Assembly: GCA_964607445.1 (NCBI GenBank)
Contig: CAZSKN010000012.1
Location: 6,816 to 70,815, forward strand
Reading direction: 5' to 3'
Length of the DNA: 64,000 nt
Source: CALCKU01 sp964607445
GTDB taxonomy: Bacteria > Pseudomonadota > Alphaproteobacteria > Caulobacterales > Maricaulaceae
Part shown: in pieces, positions 47,462 through 56,338 of the stretch
How the letters are laid out: each line of letters opens with the position of its first letter
Numbering within the stretch: position 1 is the first letter of the stretch
Translations under genes and position numbers: made by a program
Notes under the pieces: generated by a model
The model's input: only the letters and a program-made list of their open reading frames with translations
Databases searched by the model: none
What the model was told of the DNA's origin: nothing

Positions 47462-48832
47462 TCATTTGCCAATACAAAATCGGGAGAATATATGGTCAAA
47501 AACCGCTTCCATATCGGTTTCCCCCGCAAGCTCACGGATAGCATGTAAAGCAGAGCGCAGGTCTTCGCCAGCTAGTTCGGCCGCAATCTTCAGATTGTCT
47601 TGCGCCCGTTCTACGGAAAACATCGCCCGTGTCACACAATCAATATGCCGACTCCGGGTCAATCCCGGTAAATCCGCGGGGCTAAAACGCTCTATAATCT
47701 CGGCCTCTATCCATGCCCTTAACGCATCAAACCCCATTCCTGTTTTTGCACTAACCGCAAAACAAGCAAGGCCCAGACCTACGCATTCATCTTCTTTCGC
47801 CGGGCTCACAGGCTCAGGACGCACAAGGTCCGATTTATTCGCTAAAATGATATCCCCCACCCTTGGCGGCGTCTGGGTCAGCTTGTCAAACCCCTTCATC
47901 TCTGTTCCCAAGCTCGCATCATAAACATATATACAAATATCACTATGCTTGGCTCTGTTAACAGCCCTACGAATACCCTCGGCTTCGATTTCATCTTCCG
48001 AGGCCCGCAAACCTGCCGTATCCGAAAGTCGGACCGGTAATCCGGCCAACGTCAGCTGCACGTCAACAATATCTCGTGTTGTTCCAGCTATTGAAGAAAC
48101 AATAGCGGCCTCTCTACCCGCTAACCTGTTGATAATACTTGATTTTCCAGCATTTGGCGCGCCTATGATAGCAATATCCAGCCCGGCCCGAACCGTTTCT
48201 CCACGGCCCGCAGTCTGCATCGCCAATTGCATGTTTCCTTGCACTTTCCTTAATATCGGGCCTGCCCGTCGCGCCAAAGCCTCTGGAACATCGCCCTCAT
48301 CCGGAAAGTCTATTTCACCCTCTATCATTGCTAAAGCTTCAATAAGGTCGTTTCGCCAATCTTCATAGGTTTCACGCAAGCCGCCCTGCATTTGGCGTAC
48401 AGCTTGGCGGCGTTGACCCTCGGTTTCCGCATCAATCAAATCCGCCAAGCCTTCGGCCTCGGTTAAGTCCATCCGGCCGTTTAAAACCGCCCGTCGCGTA
48501 AATTCTCCTGCACGCGCTGGCCTAGCGCCAGCACGGGCTAAACATTCACCCATCGCATCTATCACCGCCAAGCTGCCATGGGTTTGAAATTCAGCAATAT
48601 CCTCACCCGTAAAACTATTTGGCCCCGGCATATAAAGCACTAAGGCTTCATCAATAACGCCGCTTTCACCATAAATCGTTCGCAATTTCGCCTGACGCGG
48701 CGCTGGACAAGGCCGCTTTGTCAAATCCATAAAAGTCTTCGCGGCGGCTGGGCCGCTCACCCGAAAGACTGTAACTCCTGCCCGACCTGGAGCTGAGCTT
48801 AACGCAAATATGGTATCTCCACTTGATGTCAT
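47462..48832 (-). CDS. mnmE: tRNA modification GTPase MnmE
   Basis: About 456 residues. The N-terminal formyl-THF-binding domain starts MTSSGDTIFALSSAPGRAGV. The inserted G domain has Walker A GAPNAGKSS, then DTAGLR and NKSD. The C-terminus ends FCIGK, with the universally required Cys. I chose ATG 48832 over an upstream ATG at 48922, as family members start here and AGGA precedes it. It is the first gene of the mnmE-mnmG-rsmG-parA-parB run. Confidence 0.96.
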   Translation of the reverse strand: MTSSGDTIFALSSAPGRAGVTVFRVSGPAAAKTFMDLTKRPCPAPRQAKLRTIYGESGVIDEALVLYMPGPNSFTGEDIAEFQTHGSLAVIDAMGECLARAGARPARAGEFTRRAVLNGRMDLTEAEGLADLIDAETEGQRRQAVRQMQGGLRETYEDWRNDLIEALAMIEGEIDFPDEGDVPEALARRAGPILRKVQGNMQLAMQTAGRGETVRAGLDIAIIGAPNAGKSSIINRLAGREAAIVSSIAGTTRDIVDVQLTLAGLPVRLSDTAGLRASEDEIEAEGIRRAVNRAKHSDICIYVYDASLGTEMKGFDKLTQTPPRVGDIILANKSDLVRPEPVSPAKEDECVGLGLACFAVSAKTGMGFDALRAWIEAEIIERFSPADLPGLTRSRHIDCVTRAMFSVERAQDNLKIAAELAGEDLRSALHAIRELAGETDMEAVFDHIFSRFCIGK

Positions 48833-48913
48833 AGGATTCCTGTTTAAATCAGCATAAACTTGCAAGATCATGCCCGCGCAAGCTCTACAGGCTTTTAACG
48901 TAAAAGAGAACTG

Positions 48914-49819
48914 ATGAAACACAAACCCATAATAAAATGGATATTGGCGCCCGGTTTCATAGTTTTGTCAGCCTGCGGGCTTTCAACACCAACCGCCACA
49001 CAATTCACGGCACTGCCACCCCTCACGACGGCCTTTAACTGCCTTCCCCCAAAAGCCGCCTTTATCGCCGCCCACCGCGGAACCTCTTATGATAGTCGCT
49101 ATAGTGAAAATTCAATTGGCGGCCTTAACGCCCTTATCCAAAAGGGGTATTTCTTTGCTGAAATAGATGTCGCTCGCCTCAGAGATAATACCCATATCCT
49201 CATGCATGACGGGGTTTTCGATCGCACAACCGTTAAAAAGGGCGTCGTTGTATCAAGCCGGTGGCCAGAGGTTAAAGGACAATTGCTCAAAGATAGATCT
49301 GGCCGCATAACACGAGATAGCGTACCAAAACTTTCGGATTATCTCAGAATTGCAAACCAAAGAATTTACCTTGAAATCGACTTCAAATCCAGCGCCAACT
49401 ATGCTGATGTTATTGAACTCATTCGCGCTGCAAACATGCAACAGCACGTCATCCTCATTGCCTATTCAAATGGACAGGCTCGAAAATTGGCGCGCCTTGC
49501 ACCCGAAATGAAAATATCTGTTCCTATTAAAACCCCGCAGGACATTAACACACTCACAGCCGCGGGTATATCTACACCACAGATCGCCGCCTGGCTTTCA
49601 AACGCTCAACTCTCAAAAAGTTTTACGGATAATCTACAAAAACAAAACATTCCAATTTTAAAAAAAGCACCAAGGACAAATGTAACGCTGGCGGCCAAAG
49701 ACGCAAATATAATGGTTGATAATTACGCATTCCAACTCAAACCGATCATGGGTATGTCAATATCAGATCGCGCTGAATTCGAAAACTGTATGACGATAAT
49801 AGTCAAAAAAGATAAATAA
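48914..49819 (+). CDS. Glycerophosphodiester phosphodiesterase-like lipoprotein
   Basis: A 301-residue protein with a lipobox (IVLSACGLS) and a GDPD barrel: AAHRG, ENSIGGL, FAEIDVARLRDNTHILMHD (metal Glu and Asp, catalytic His), and IYLEIDFK. It probably cleaves glycerophosphodiesters at the envelope. The C-terminal half is shorter and more divergent than in classic enzymes. It is divergent from mnmE and convergent with the PQQ-type dehydrogenase gene. Confidence 0.85.
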   Translation: MKHKPIIKWILAPGFIVLSACGLSTPTATQFTALPPLTTAFNCLPPKAAFIAAHRGTSYDSRYSENSIGGLNALIQKGYFFAEIDVARLRDNTHILMHDGVFDRTTVKKGVVVSSRWPEVKGQLLKDRSGRITRDSVPKLSDYLRIANQRIYLEIDFKSSANYADVIELIRAANMQQHVILIAYSNGQARKLARLAPEMKISVPIKTPQDINTLTAAGISTPQIAAWLSNAQLSKSFTDNLQKQNIPILKKAPRTNVTLAAKDANIMVDNYAFQLKPIMGMSISDRAEFENCMTIIVKKDK

Positions 49820-49829
49820 TACCAATATG

Positions 49830-50990
49830 TTAACGCGGAGATATGCGTAATAACTTACCCTTGGTCGGATCTTCAATCAAAACAAGCAAGGCCCCGTCAT
49901 TATCTTGTTTAACATCTCTCACTCGCCCGCCCAGATCAGCGAATAGGCTAGTCTCTGATAAAACGCTATCCCCATCCATACTTAAATGACGAATATCACC
50001 AGACACGAGGCCTCCGACGAAAATATCTCCATTCCAATTGGGAAATAAGTCCCCCCGATACACCAATAAGCCGGACGGAGCTATTGACGGTACCCAATCT
50101 TTAACAAAGCCCTGCGTTTTAGAAAGAGTTTTATGAGGCGATATTTTGGCACCAGTATAATCTGTTCCAGTTGTCGCTAATGGCCACCCATAATTTAAAC
50201 CCGGTTCGATCAAATTTAATTCGTCCCCCCCGCGAGGCCCGTGTTCATGCGACCAAAGTCGCCCTGATATCTTATCATAAAATAGCCCCTGAATATTGCG
50301 GTGACCATATGTCAGAATTTTAGATGTAATATCTGATGTCTTACTGTTCTCGGACACAAAAGGATTATCTTTAGGCACCGTTCCATCTGTTTTAATCCGA
50401 ATAATTTTACCCAAATGGGAAGATTTATCTTGCGCCGCTTCGCGATAAGTAAACCCATCGCCAAGACTGAGAGCTACTGTCTCGTCCGATAAAACAGTAA
50501 TCCGTCCGCCAAAATGATTAGCCGTATCTTTCCACGGCTTGGCTTCAAACAACGGCTGTAAATCTTTAAGCCCTGATATATCAATTTTTGCCGATATCAA
50601 TGCCGTAGTATTCCGGTTGTCCGTCCCCCGTGCGTAAGATATATATATACGGTTGGACTGCTCAAAATCCTCAGCCAGAGCCACATCAAACAAACCGCCC
50701 TGTTGCTTAACGTAAATATCTTCGACCAAGCCCGTAACGATATGTGTGGTTCCATCCTTAGCCAATGTTTTTAAAACACCACCGCGTTCTGTTACAAGAT
50801 AATCACCCAGTCCAACTGTCGGGGGGAGGGGAATAACACTCCAGGGCATTTCCAAATTTTCACTTATTACCTCGACATGAAAAGGCGTCGTTGGCGTCTG
50901 TTCAATTGTGTCGGGAATTTGTGGTTCTAAACACGCCGCCAAACCCATAGTTATCATAACTGAGTAAAATATCTTCAATTTACAATACAT
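49830..50990 (-). CDS. PQQ-dependent sugar dehydrogenase-like lipoprotein
   Basis: About 386 residues. A lipoprotein signal ends at GLAAC. The body is a six-bladed GSDH-type propeller: NLEMPWSVIPLP, YLVTERGG, FGGRITVLSDETVALSLGDGF, LTYGHRNIQGLFYD, WSHEHGPRGGDELNLIEPGLNYGWP and APSGLLVYRGDLFPNW. These are hallmarks of soluble aldose-sugar dehydrogenases using PQQ. No PQQ synthesis gene is in the window. I chose ATG 50990 for a standard lipoprotein leader; GTG 51005 is also plausible (AGGGGG upstream). Confidence 0.85.
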   Translation of the reverse strand: MYCKLKIFYSVMITMGLAACLEPQIPDTIEQTPTTPFHVEVISENLEMPWSVIPLPPTVGLGDYLVTERGGVLKTLAKDGTTHIVTGLVEDIYVKQQGGLFDVALAEDFEQSNRIYISYARGTDNRNTTALISAKIDISGLKDLQPLFEAKPWKDTANHFGGRITVLSDETVALSLGDGFTYREAAQDKSSHLGKIIRIKTDGTVPKDNPFVSENSKTSDITSKILTYGHRNIQGLFYDKISGRLWSHEHGPRGGDELNLIEPGLNYGWPLATTGTDYTGAKISPHKTLSKTQGFVKDWVPSIAPSGLLVYRGDLFPNWNGDIFVGGLVSGDIRHLSMDGDSVLSETSLFADLGGRVRDVKQDNDGALLVLIEDPTKGKLLRISPR

Positions 50991-51084
50991 AGTGTATTTC
51001 CCCACATTACCCCCTAAAATGATTTTAGTATTGACCTTTCCCCACATATACGATCATAATTAAAGACACAAGAGGAGTATCGGG

Positions 51085-51561
51085 TTGCAACCTTCGATAA
51101 AGTATAAAGTCTTAAGGGTCACGGGGTCTATAATTATAGCAACGCTCGCGACGGCAATTCTCGCGTCATTTTTTTCAACTCAAAGAATTCTTTCCAAACT
51201 CAACAATGTTGGAGGAGAGGCAACATTGGGTGAACGTTTTTCAATGACCCTATATGACCTTCACCATTTTGGAACGCTCTATGGTATGTTTATATTTGTT
51301 GCTCTATTGATCGCATTTACTGTGAACAGTCTTATTTATAATAAAATAAAATATCCTCGCCGCACATCCTTCATCGTAGCCGGAGTCACTGCCATAGCTG
51401 TAATGCTTTGGTTGTTGCAAAAAGTATATTTTGGCGTTCCAATTATTGGAGGGGCGAGGGACTTAACCGGTCTTATTTTACAACTCATAAGCGGTGGAAT
51501 TGGCGGACTTATATATGCTCATTTCACGAAGCCTCGCTCAAACACTGAAACCTTGAGCTAA
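51085..51561 (+). CDS. Small four-helix membrane protein of unknown function
   Basis: A 158-residue protein with about four hydrophobic segments (residues about 12-30, 62-82, 95-112 and 124-146). I recognise no family motif. It starts with TTG after GAGGAG. It is divergent from the PQQ-type dehydrogenase and convergent with rho, with which it shares a bidirectional terminator. It is probably an inner-membrane protein; the function is not predictable. Confidence 0.7.
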   Translation: MQPSIKYKVLRVTGSIIIATLATAILASFFSTQRILSKLNNVGGEATLGERFSMTLYDLHHFGTLYGMFIFVALLIAFTVNSLIYNKIKYPRRTSFIVAGVTAIAVMLWLLQKVYFGVPIIGGARDLTGLILQLISGGIGGLIYAHFTKPRSNTETLS

Positions 51562-51569
51562 TAGAAAAA

Positions 51570-51587
51570 GTGCTGGTAATTCAGCAC
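51570..51587. terminator. Bidirectional intrinsic terminator between the membrane-protein gene and rho
   Basis: Stem GTGCTG / CAGCAC with a 6-base loop. On the minus strand it is followed by TTTTTC, a good terminator for the rho mRNA. On the plus strand the T-run is weaker (GTCTTT). Confidence 0.8.
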
Positions 51588-51592
51588 AGTCT

Positions 51593-52888
51593 TTAAGTAT
51601 TCATACTATCGAAAAATTCCGAGTTCATTTTTGTATCTTTGAGTTTCGAGAGCAAAAACTCTATTGCGTCCATAGTTCCCATAGGGTTTAAAATACGACG
51701 TAGTACATAGGTTTTTTGCAACTCTACAGGCCCGATTAATAATTCTTCTTTCCGCGTACCTGATTTTGTTACGTCAATTGCAGGAAAGACGCGTTTATCA
51801 GCTACTTTCCGATCAAGCACGATTTCACTATTACCCGTGCCTTTAAATTCTTCGAATATAACCTCGTCCATACGAGATCCCGTATCAATCAATGCGGTCG
51901 CGATTATTGTTAGAGACCCCCCTTCTTCGATATTACGGGCGGCTCCGAAAAAACGTTTCGGACGCTGAAGCGCATTCGCATCCACACCGCCGGTTAAAAC
52001 TTTACCAGAGCTCGGCACGACCGTATTATAGGCCCGACCGAGCCGCGTTATTGAATCAAGTAAAATAACAACGTCTTTTCCATGTTCCGTTAGACGTTTA
52101 GCCTTTTGAATGACCATTTCCGCAACTTGCACATGACGCGTTGCAGGTTCGTCAAATGTAGAGCTTACAACTTCACCCTTCACCGAGCGTTGCATATCCG
52201 TGACTTCTTCCGGACGTTCATCAATCAATAGAACAAGCACATAACACTCAGGGTGATTGGCCTCTATAGAGTGCGCAATATTTTGTAATAATACTGTTTT
52301 CCCTGTCCGAGGCGGCGCCACTATTAACGCGCGTTGACCCTTACCAATAGGCGATACAATATCAATAATCCGCCCTGATATATCCTTTAAGGTTGGATCT
52401 TCAATTTCCATTTGTAGACGCTGTTCGGGATAAAGCGGTGTTAGATTATCAAAATGGGCTTTATTGCGGGCTTGCTCTGGCGTGGAAAAATTAAGTGATG
52501 CTACCTTAGTCAACGCGAAATAACGTTCATTATCCCGCGGACTGCGAATTTGACCTGATACCGTATCACCTGTGCGTAAACCGAATTTACGAATTTGATT
52601 AGGACTGACATAAATATCATCCGGCCCTGGTAAGTAATTCGCTTCCGGAGCTCTTAAAAACCCGAAACCATCTTGCAAAACTTCGAGAACACCGCTTCCG
52701 TTAATCTCAATATCACGTTCAGCAAGGTCCTTTAATACAGAAAAGAATATTTCCTGTTTACGCAAGCTACCCGCATTTTCGATACCCACGGCCTCGGCGA
52801 ATCTAATCAACTCAGCTGGCTTTTTGACTTTTAAATCTTCCAAGCTGATAGACTTTAAAGTTTCCAATAGGACAATATCGTCAGACAT
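51593..52888 (-). CDS. rho: Transcription termination factor Rho
   Basis: About 431 residues forming a hexameric RNA helicase. The N-terminal RNA-binding domain has GFGFLRAPEANYLPGPDDIYVSPNQIRKF. The ATPase has Walker A APPRTGKT, DERPEEVTDM and the Q-loop/R-loop TGGVDANALQRPKRFFGAARN. I chose ATG 52888, with GGAA about 7 bases upstream, over ATG 52900. It is flanked downstream by its own intrinsic terminator. A TTAACCAT octamer at 52964 lies in its promoter region. Confidence 0.97.
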   Translation of the reverse strand: MSDDIVLLETLKSISLEDLKVKKPAELIRFAEAVGIENAGSLRKQEIFFSVLKDLAERDIEINGSGVLEVLQDGFGFLRAPEANYLPGPDDIYVSPNQIRKFGLRTGDTVSGQIRSPRDNERYFALTKVASLNFSTPEQARNKAHFDNLTPLYPEQRLQMEIEDPTLKDISGRIIDIVSPIGKGQRALIVAPPRTGKTVLLQNIAHSIEANHPECYVLVLLIDERPEEVTDMQRSVKGEVVSSTFDEPATRHVQVAEMVIQKAKRLTEHGKDVVILLDSITRLGRAYNTVVPSSGKVLTGGVDANALQRPKRFFGAARNIEEGGSLTIIATALIDTGSRMDEVIFEEFKGTGNSEIVLDRKVADKRVFPAIDVTKSGTRKEELLIGPVELQKTYVLRRILNPMGTMDAIEFLLSKLKDTKMNSEFFDSMNT

Positions 52889-53007
52889 TCCAATTTCCAT
52901 ATTAAATTATACCATCAATCGGATGTAACACTGCAAGGAGATGGCTCGACAAGAACAGTCGACTTAACCATGGACTTTACGCCCCACTATTGTTTACGTC
53001 AAGCCTT

Positions 53008-53445
53008 TTAAAAAGGCTCAACAATAGCCAATATGACAATGATTATTGTTATGATCGCCGGAATTTCATTTATTAACCGGTAAAACCGTTCGTTACGGGG
53101 CCGTTCTCCCTGAGCAAACTTCTTACGTTCGCCTGATAAAAACCCATGATATCCAATTAATAAAAACACAAATAACAGTTTTATAATTAGCCAAGCGGAT
53201 GAAAACAAAACATCGGCGCGATAAACAAACAAAATAACACCGCATATAAAACTTACAATAAGCGCAGGTGTTAAGATAATTTTGTGTAACTTGTCTGCCG
53301 CTTCAATCATTTTTAAATCCAATTCACCCCCAACAACAGAACTACGTTGATAAACAAAAAATCGAGGCATCATCAATAAACCCGCCAACCAGAACATGAC
53401 TCCACAAATATGTAACGCTTTAACCCATAGATATCCGTCAAACAT
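53008..53445 (-). CDS. hemJ: Protoporphyrinogen IX oxidase HemJ
   Basis: A 145-residue inner-membrane protein with about four helices and the HemJ signature YLWVKALHICGVMFWLAGLLMMPRFFVY, whose conserved His binds haem. It oxidises protoporphyrinogen to protoporphyrin. I set the start at ATG 53445, with GAAGG upstream; it overlaps the hemE stop, so the two haem genes are coupled. Confidence 0.92.
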   Translation of the reverse strand: MFDGYLWVKALHICGVMFWLAGLLMMPRFFVYQRSSVVGGELDLKMIEAADKLHKIILTPALIVSFICGVILFVYRADVLFSSAWLIIKLLFVFLLIGYHGFLSGERKKFAQGERPRNERFYRLINEIPAIITIIIVILAIVEPF

Positions 53446-54472
53446 AATTACCTTCACCCGTTCGAATATGGGATATAACCGCATGGACATTATCTATTTT
53501 AACATCCGGTGTCACACCATGACCTAAATTAAATATATGAAGCCCCTCAATATCATCCAGCACATTTTGTACAGCTTTTTGCAAAACAGAACCTCCTATC
53601 CGTAATGCCAAAGGATCTAGATTACCCTGTAAAGCCATATCAGGACCAACTTGTTTTCGCGCCCACTCCAAAGATGTATCTGTACCCACTGCCAGCGCCG
53701 AAATCCTTGTTTTTTTAATATAATTAGAAATTTTTGCACCTGCACCCCTTGGAAACCCTATAATCGGGCAGGTAATACCCGCCTTGCGAATACGGCTTAT
53801 AATCTTGTGGGTAGGCTCTATAACCAGAGTTTCAAATTGCGTTGGAGACAAACCTTCCGCCCAACTTTCAAATATTTTAAGCACATCTGCTCCGGCTCGC
53901 GCTTGTTCAATCAAATAATCCGCACTTGAAATAATTAAAGCCTCTAAAAGATCTTGCATAGCTTGTGGATGTTCATAGGCAAATCTTTTTGCTGTCTCTT
54001 TATGCGTAGACCCTTTGCCTTCAATCATATAGGTTGCTACCGTCCACGGACCTCCACAAAACCCAATAAGCGTTTTATCTTTACTCAATCCAGATTTCAC
54101 CCGGCTTACCGTTTCATAAACAGGTGAAATTCGATCAGCAGCACCGTTTATTTTCAATTTAGAAATATCCGAAATTTTTATAGGATCCAAAACAGGTCCA
54201 ATACCTTTCACAAATTTTACATTTCGGCCTAAGCCGATTGGAATAAGTAAAATATCTGCAAATAATATTGCCCCGTCCATGTCATATCGTTTGATCGGCT
54301 GCAATGTAACTTCAGCCGCTTTATCTGGTGTAAAACAAAATTCTATAAAGTTCTTTGTCGTTTGTCTTATCTTCATATATTCGGGTAAATGACGACCCGC
54401 TTGGCGCATCATCCATATGGGAGGCGTAGTATACTTTGTACCCGATAAGACATTTAATATTTTTTTGGTCAA
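53438..54472 (-). CDS. hemE: Uroporphyrinogen decarboxylase
   Basis: A 344-residue cytosolic enzyme of haem synthesis. It has PPIWMMRQAGRHLPEYM with the substrate-binding Arg pair, FADILLIPIGLG and GFCGGPWTVATYMIEG. It starts with TTG, preceded by AAGGTG. It is the origin-flanking gene, as in Caulobacter, where the hemE promoter lies within the origin. It overlaps hemJ by 8 bp. Confidence 0.96.
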   Translation of the reverse strand: MTKKILNVLSGTKYTTPPIWMMRQAGRHLPEYMKIRQTTKNFIEFCFTPDKAAEVTLQPIKRYDMDGAILFADILLIPIGLGRNVKFVKGIGPVLDPIKISDISKLKINGAADRISPVYETVSRVKSGLSKDKTLIGFCGGPWTVATYMIEGKGSTHKETAKRFAYEHPQAMQDLLEALIISSADYLIEQARAGADVLKIFESWAEGLSPTQFETLVIEPTHKIISRIRKAGITCPIIGFPRGAGAKISNYIKKTRISALAVGTDTSLEWARKQVGPDMALQGNLDPLALRIGGSVLQKAVQNVLDDIEGLHIFNLGHGVTPDVKIDNVHAVISHIRTGEGNYV

Positions 54473-54552
54473 GTTTTACACCTTATTTATTCAAAGCTTA
54501 TTTAAGCTCTAATTTATATAAAAAGAAGTGATAGTTGTAAGCCTTGTGAGTT

Positions 54553-54561
54553 TGTGGACAA
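54553..54561 (-). promoter_or_regulatory. DnaA-box-like site in oriC
   Basis: TGTGGACAA, which reads TTGTCCACA on the minus strand, one mismatch from TTATCCACA. Confidence 0.55.
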
Positions 54562-54583
54562 AAAACCGCAGCCCGACAAAACC

Positions 54584-54598
54584 TTAACAAAACCTTAA
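54584..54598. promoter_or_regulatory. Perfect CtrA-type site in oriC
   Basis: TTAACAAAACCTTAA fits TTAA-N7-TTAA exactly, the binding motif of the cell-cycle regulator CtrA, which blocks initiation at the Caulobacter origin. A TTAA-N8-TTAA arrangement overlaps it (54595-54610). It may also control hemE, whose start is about 110 bp away. Confidence 0.75.
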
Positions 54599-54757
54599 TA
54601 AAATTTTTAATCCCCGAACTTTAACTTTGTATAACATTATCTGTTAACGGGTATAAAAGAGATAAAGCTATAATTTTATTGTATTTTTTGATGTATTAAA
54701 AAATGAATATTTATGAATAAAAAAGCTTAAAATTATAATGTGAATAGAGTTATTTAT

Positions 54758-54766
54758 TTATACACA
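54758..54766 (+). promoter_or_regulatory. DnaA-box-like site in oriC
   Basis: TTATACACA fits the relaxed DnaA box TTWTNCACA. Confidence 0.55.
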
Positions 54767-54835
54767 TGAATATATAAAAGAATAAATGTTCGTATTATTC
54801 CATTTATACAAATATTTTTTTTAATTAGGCTTATA

Positions 54836-54844
54836 TGTGGATAG
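54836..54844 (-). promoter_or_regulatory. DnaA-box-like site in oriC
   Basis: TGTGGATAG, which reads CTATCCACA on the minus strand, one mismatch from TTATCCACA. It lies 37 bp before ppsR. Confidence 0.55.
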
Positions 54845-54880
54845 CTCATTCGGAATTACGTAGTTGAAAGTTTAAAACCT

Positions 54881-55720
54881 ATGCAAAACCAAAATGAAAA
54901 TATCGCTATCTATTTCCATATTCATTTGGTTTCAGACTCAACAGGAGAAACGCTTGTTGCTATGATGAAAGCGTCTTGTGCTCAATTTAGAAATGCCACT
55001 GCTCTTGAACATCTACATTCCCTCGTAAGATCAAATGAACAAATGGAAGCAACGCTCATAAACATCGAAGCTAGACCCGGTATAGTTTTATATACATTAT
55101 TTAATCCAGAGCGCCGTCGTCGTCTTGAAGACCGGTGCGCGGAACTAAATATTCCGGCAGTTTCTATTTTAGATCCGACTTTGGCAACATTAGGTCGTTA
55201 TCTTGGCGCACCTATAGCGAGCGAGGTCGGCGCACAACGAAATCTGGACGCCGATTATTATAAACGCATAGAGGCTCTTGATTACGCTATGACACATGAT
55301 GACGGGCAATCCGTTATGGGACTTAAAAATGCAGATATTATATTATTAGGTATTAGCCGAACGTCTAAAACCCCGACATGTATCTATCTCGCTAATCGTG
55401 GTTATAAAGCCGGTAATATTCCACTTGTACCGGGATCTGCTGTGCCGTCTGTTTTAGATGGTTTTAAAAAACCTTTTATTATAGGTTTGATAGCGGCTCC
55501 AGACCGAATTGTTCAAATTAGAGAACAACGCATGTTAGGTTTAAATGAAAACGGCCAGATTGATTATATAGATCAAAGTCGGGTGAGAGACGAAATTAGG
55601 GATGCTAAACGGATGTTTCTAAAAAAAGGATATCCCGTTGTTGACGTTACCCGACGTTCTATTGAAGAAACAGCAGCGAAAATAATTAATTTGTACCAAG
55701 CCCATAAATTGAATTCATAA
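54881..55720 (+). CDS. ppsR: Pyruvate, phosphate dikinase/PEP synthase regulatory protein (DUF299)
   Basis: A 279-residue bifunctional kinase/phosphorylase of the DUF299 family. It has the N-terminal HLVSDSTGETL, then the P-loop-like GISRTSKTPTCIYLANRGYKAGNIPLVPG. It regulates pyruvate phosphate dikinase or PEP synthase by ADP-dependent phosphorylation; the target is not in the window. It is the first gene to the right of the origin gap and is followed after 3 bp by maf. Confidence 0.93.
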   Translation: MQNQNENIAIYFHIHLVSDSTGETLVAMMKASCAQFRNATALEHLHSLVRSNEQMEATLINIEARPGIVLYTLFNPERRRRLEDRCAELNIPAVSILDPTLATLGRYLGAPIASEVGAQRNLDADYYKRIEALDYAMTHDDGQSVMGLKNADIILLGISRTSKTPTCIYLANRGYKAGNIPLVPGSAVPSVLDGFKKPFIIGLIAAPDRIVQIREQRMLGLNENGQIDYIDQSRVRDEIRDAKRMFLKKGYPVVDVTRRSIEETAAKIINLYQAHKLNS

Positions 55721-55723
55721 TAT

Positions 55724-56338
55724 ATGTCGTCATTTGAAACAAAACATCCGCCCATTATTTTGGCCTCTGGTAGCGCTATTAGACGCCAAATTCTTGATCA
55801 GGCCGGCTTGAATTTTGATGTTGTAACGCGGCCTGTAGATGAGGCGGCTATTAAAGACACATTATTGGCGCAAAATGTATCGATGCGTAATATAGCAGAG
55901 GCCTTAGCCGAGGCTAAATCTATGAGGGTTAGTCGACAAGTGCCGGGATTGGTAATAGGTGCGGACCAAATAATGGTGATGGATAACCGTTTGTATGATA
56001 AACCTAAAACATTAAATGAGGCACGCCAAAGGTTATTAGACATGCGGGGGCAGGTACATAATCTTTTAGGGGCGGTGGTTATTTGTGAAAATGGCCAAGC
56101 CGTTTGGAGACATATGTCAAAAACATCACTTACTGTGCGAATGTTTTCTGAAAGCTTTATAGATAGATATCTCGCACTCGAAGGCGAGGCCGTGCTACAA
56201 AGCGTTGGTGGATATCGGTTTGAAGGACGCGGTGCCCAGCTTTTTTCAAAAGTTGATGGAGACTTTTTTTCTATCCTAGGGCTGTCTCTATTACCGGTAC
56301 TTGATTATTTGCGTGAACGCGGGGCTGTTTTGTCGTGA
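55724..56338 (+). CDS. maf: Maf-family nucleotide pyrophosphatase
   Basis: A 204-residue nucleoside-triphosphate pyrophosphatase that clears non-canonical nucleotides. It has LASGSAIRRQIL at the N-terminus, GADQIMVMDN with the catalytic Asp, KPKTLNEARQRLLDMRGQVHNLLGAV and EGEAVLQSVGGYRFEGRGAQLF. It overlaps aroE by 4 bp and belongs to the ppsR-maf-aroE-coaE-dnaQ run. Confidence 0.93.
   Translation: MSSFETKHPPIILASGSAIRRQILDQAGLNFDVVTRPVDEAAIKDTLLAQNVSMRNIAEALAEAKSMRVSRQVPGLVIGADQIMVMDNRLYDKPKTLNEARQRLLDMRGQVHNLLGAVVICENGQAVWRHMSKTSLTVRMFSESFIDRYLALEGEAVLQSVGGYRFEGRGAQLFSKVDGDFFSILGLSLLPVLDYLRERGAVLS

Larger units (their letters stand above)
54473..54880. other. Putative chromosomal replication origin (oriC)
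   Basis: A 408-bp AT-rich gene-free region between hemE and ppsR, exactly where Caulobacter relatives place their origin. It contains three DnaA-box-like nonamers (54553-54561, 54758-54766, 54836-54844), a cluster of five TTAA motifs at 54584-54647 including one perfect CtrA site, and a very AT-rich tract at 54661-54830 that could unwind. Gene direction flips here: mostly minus on the left, mostly plus on the right. Confidence 0.8.
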
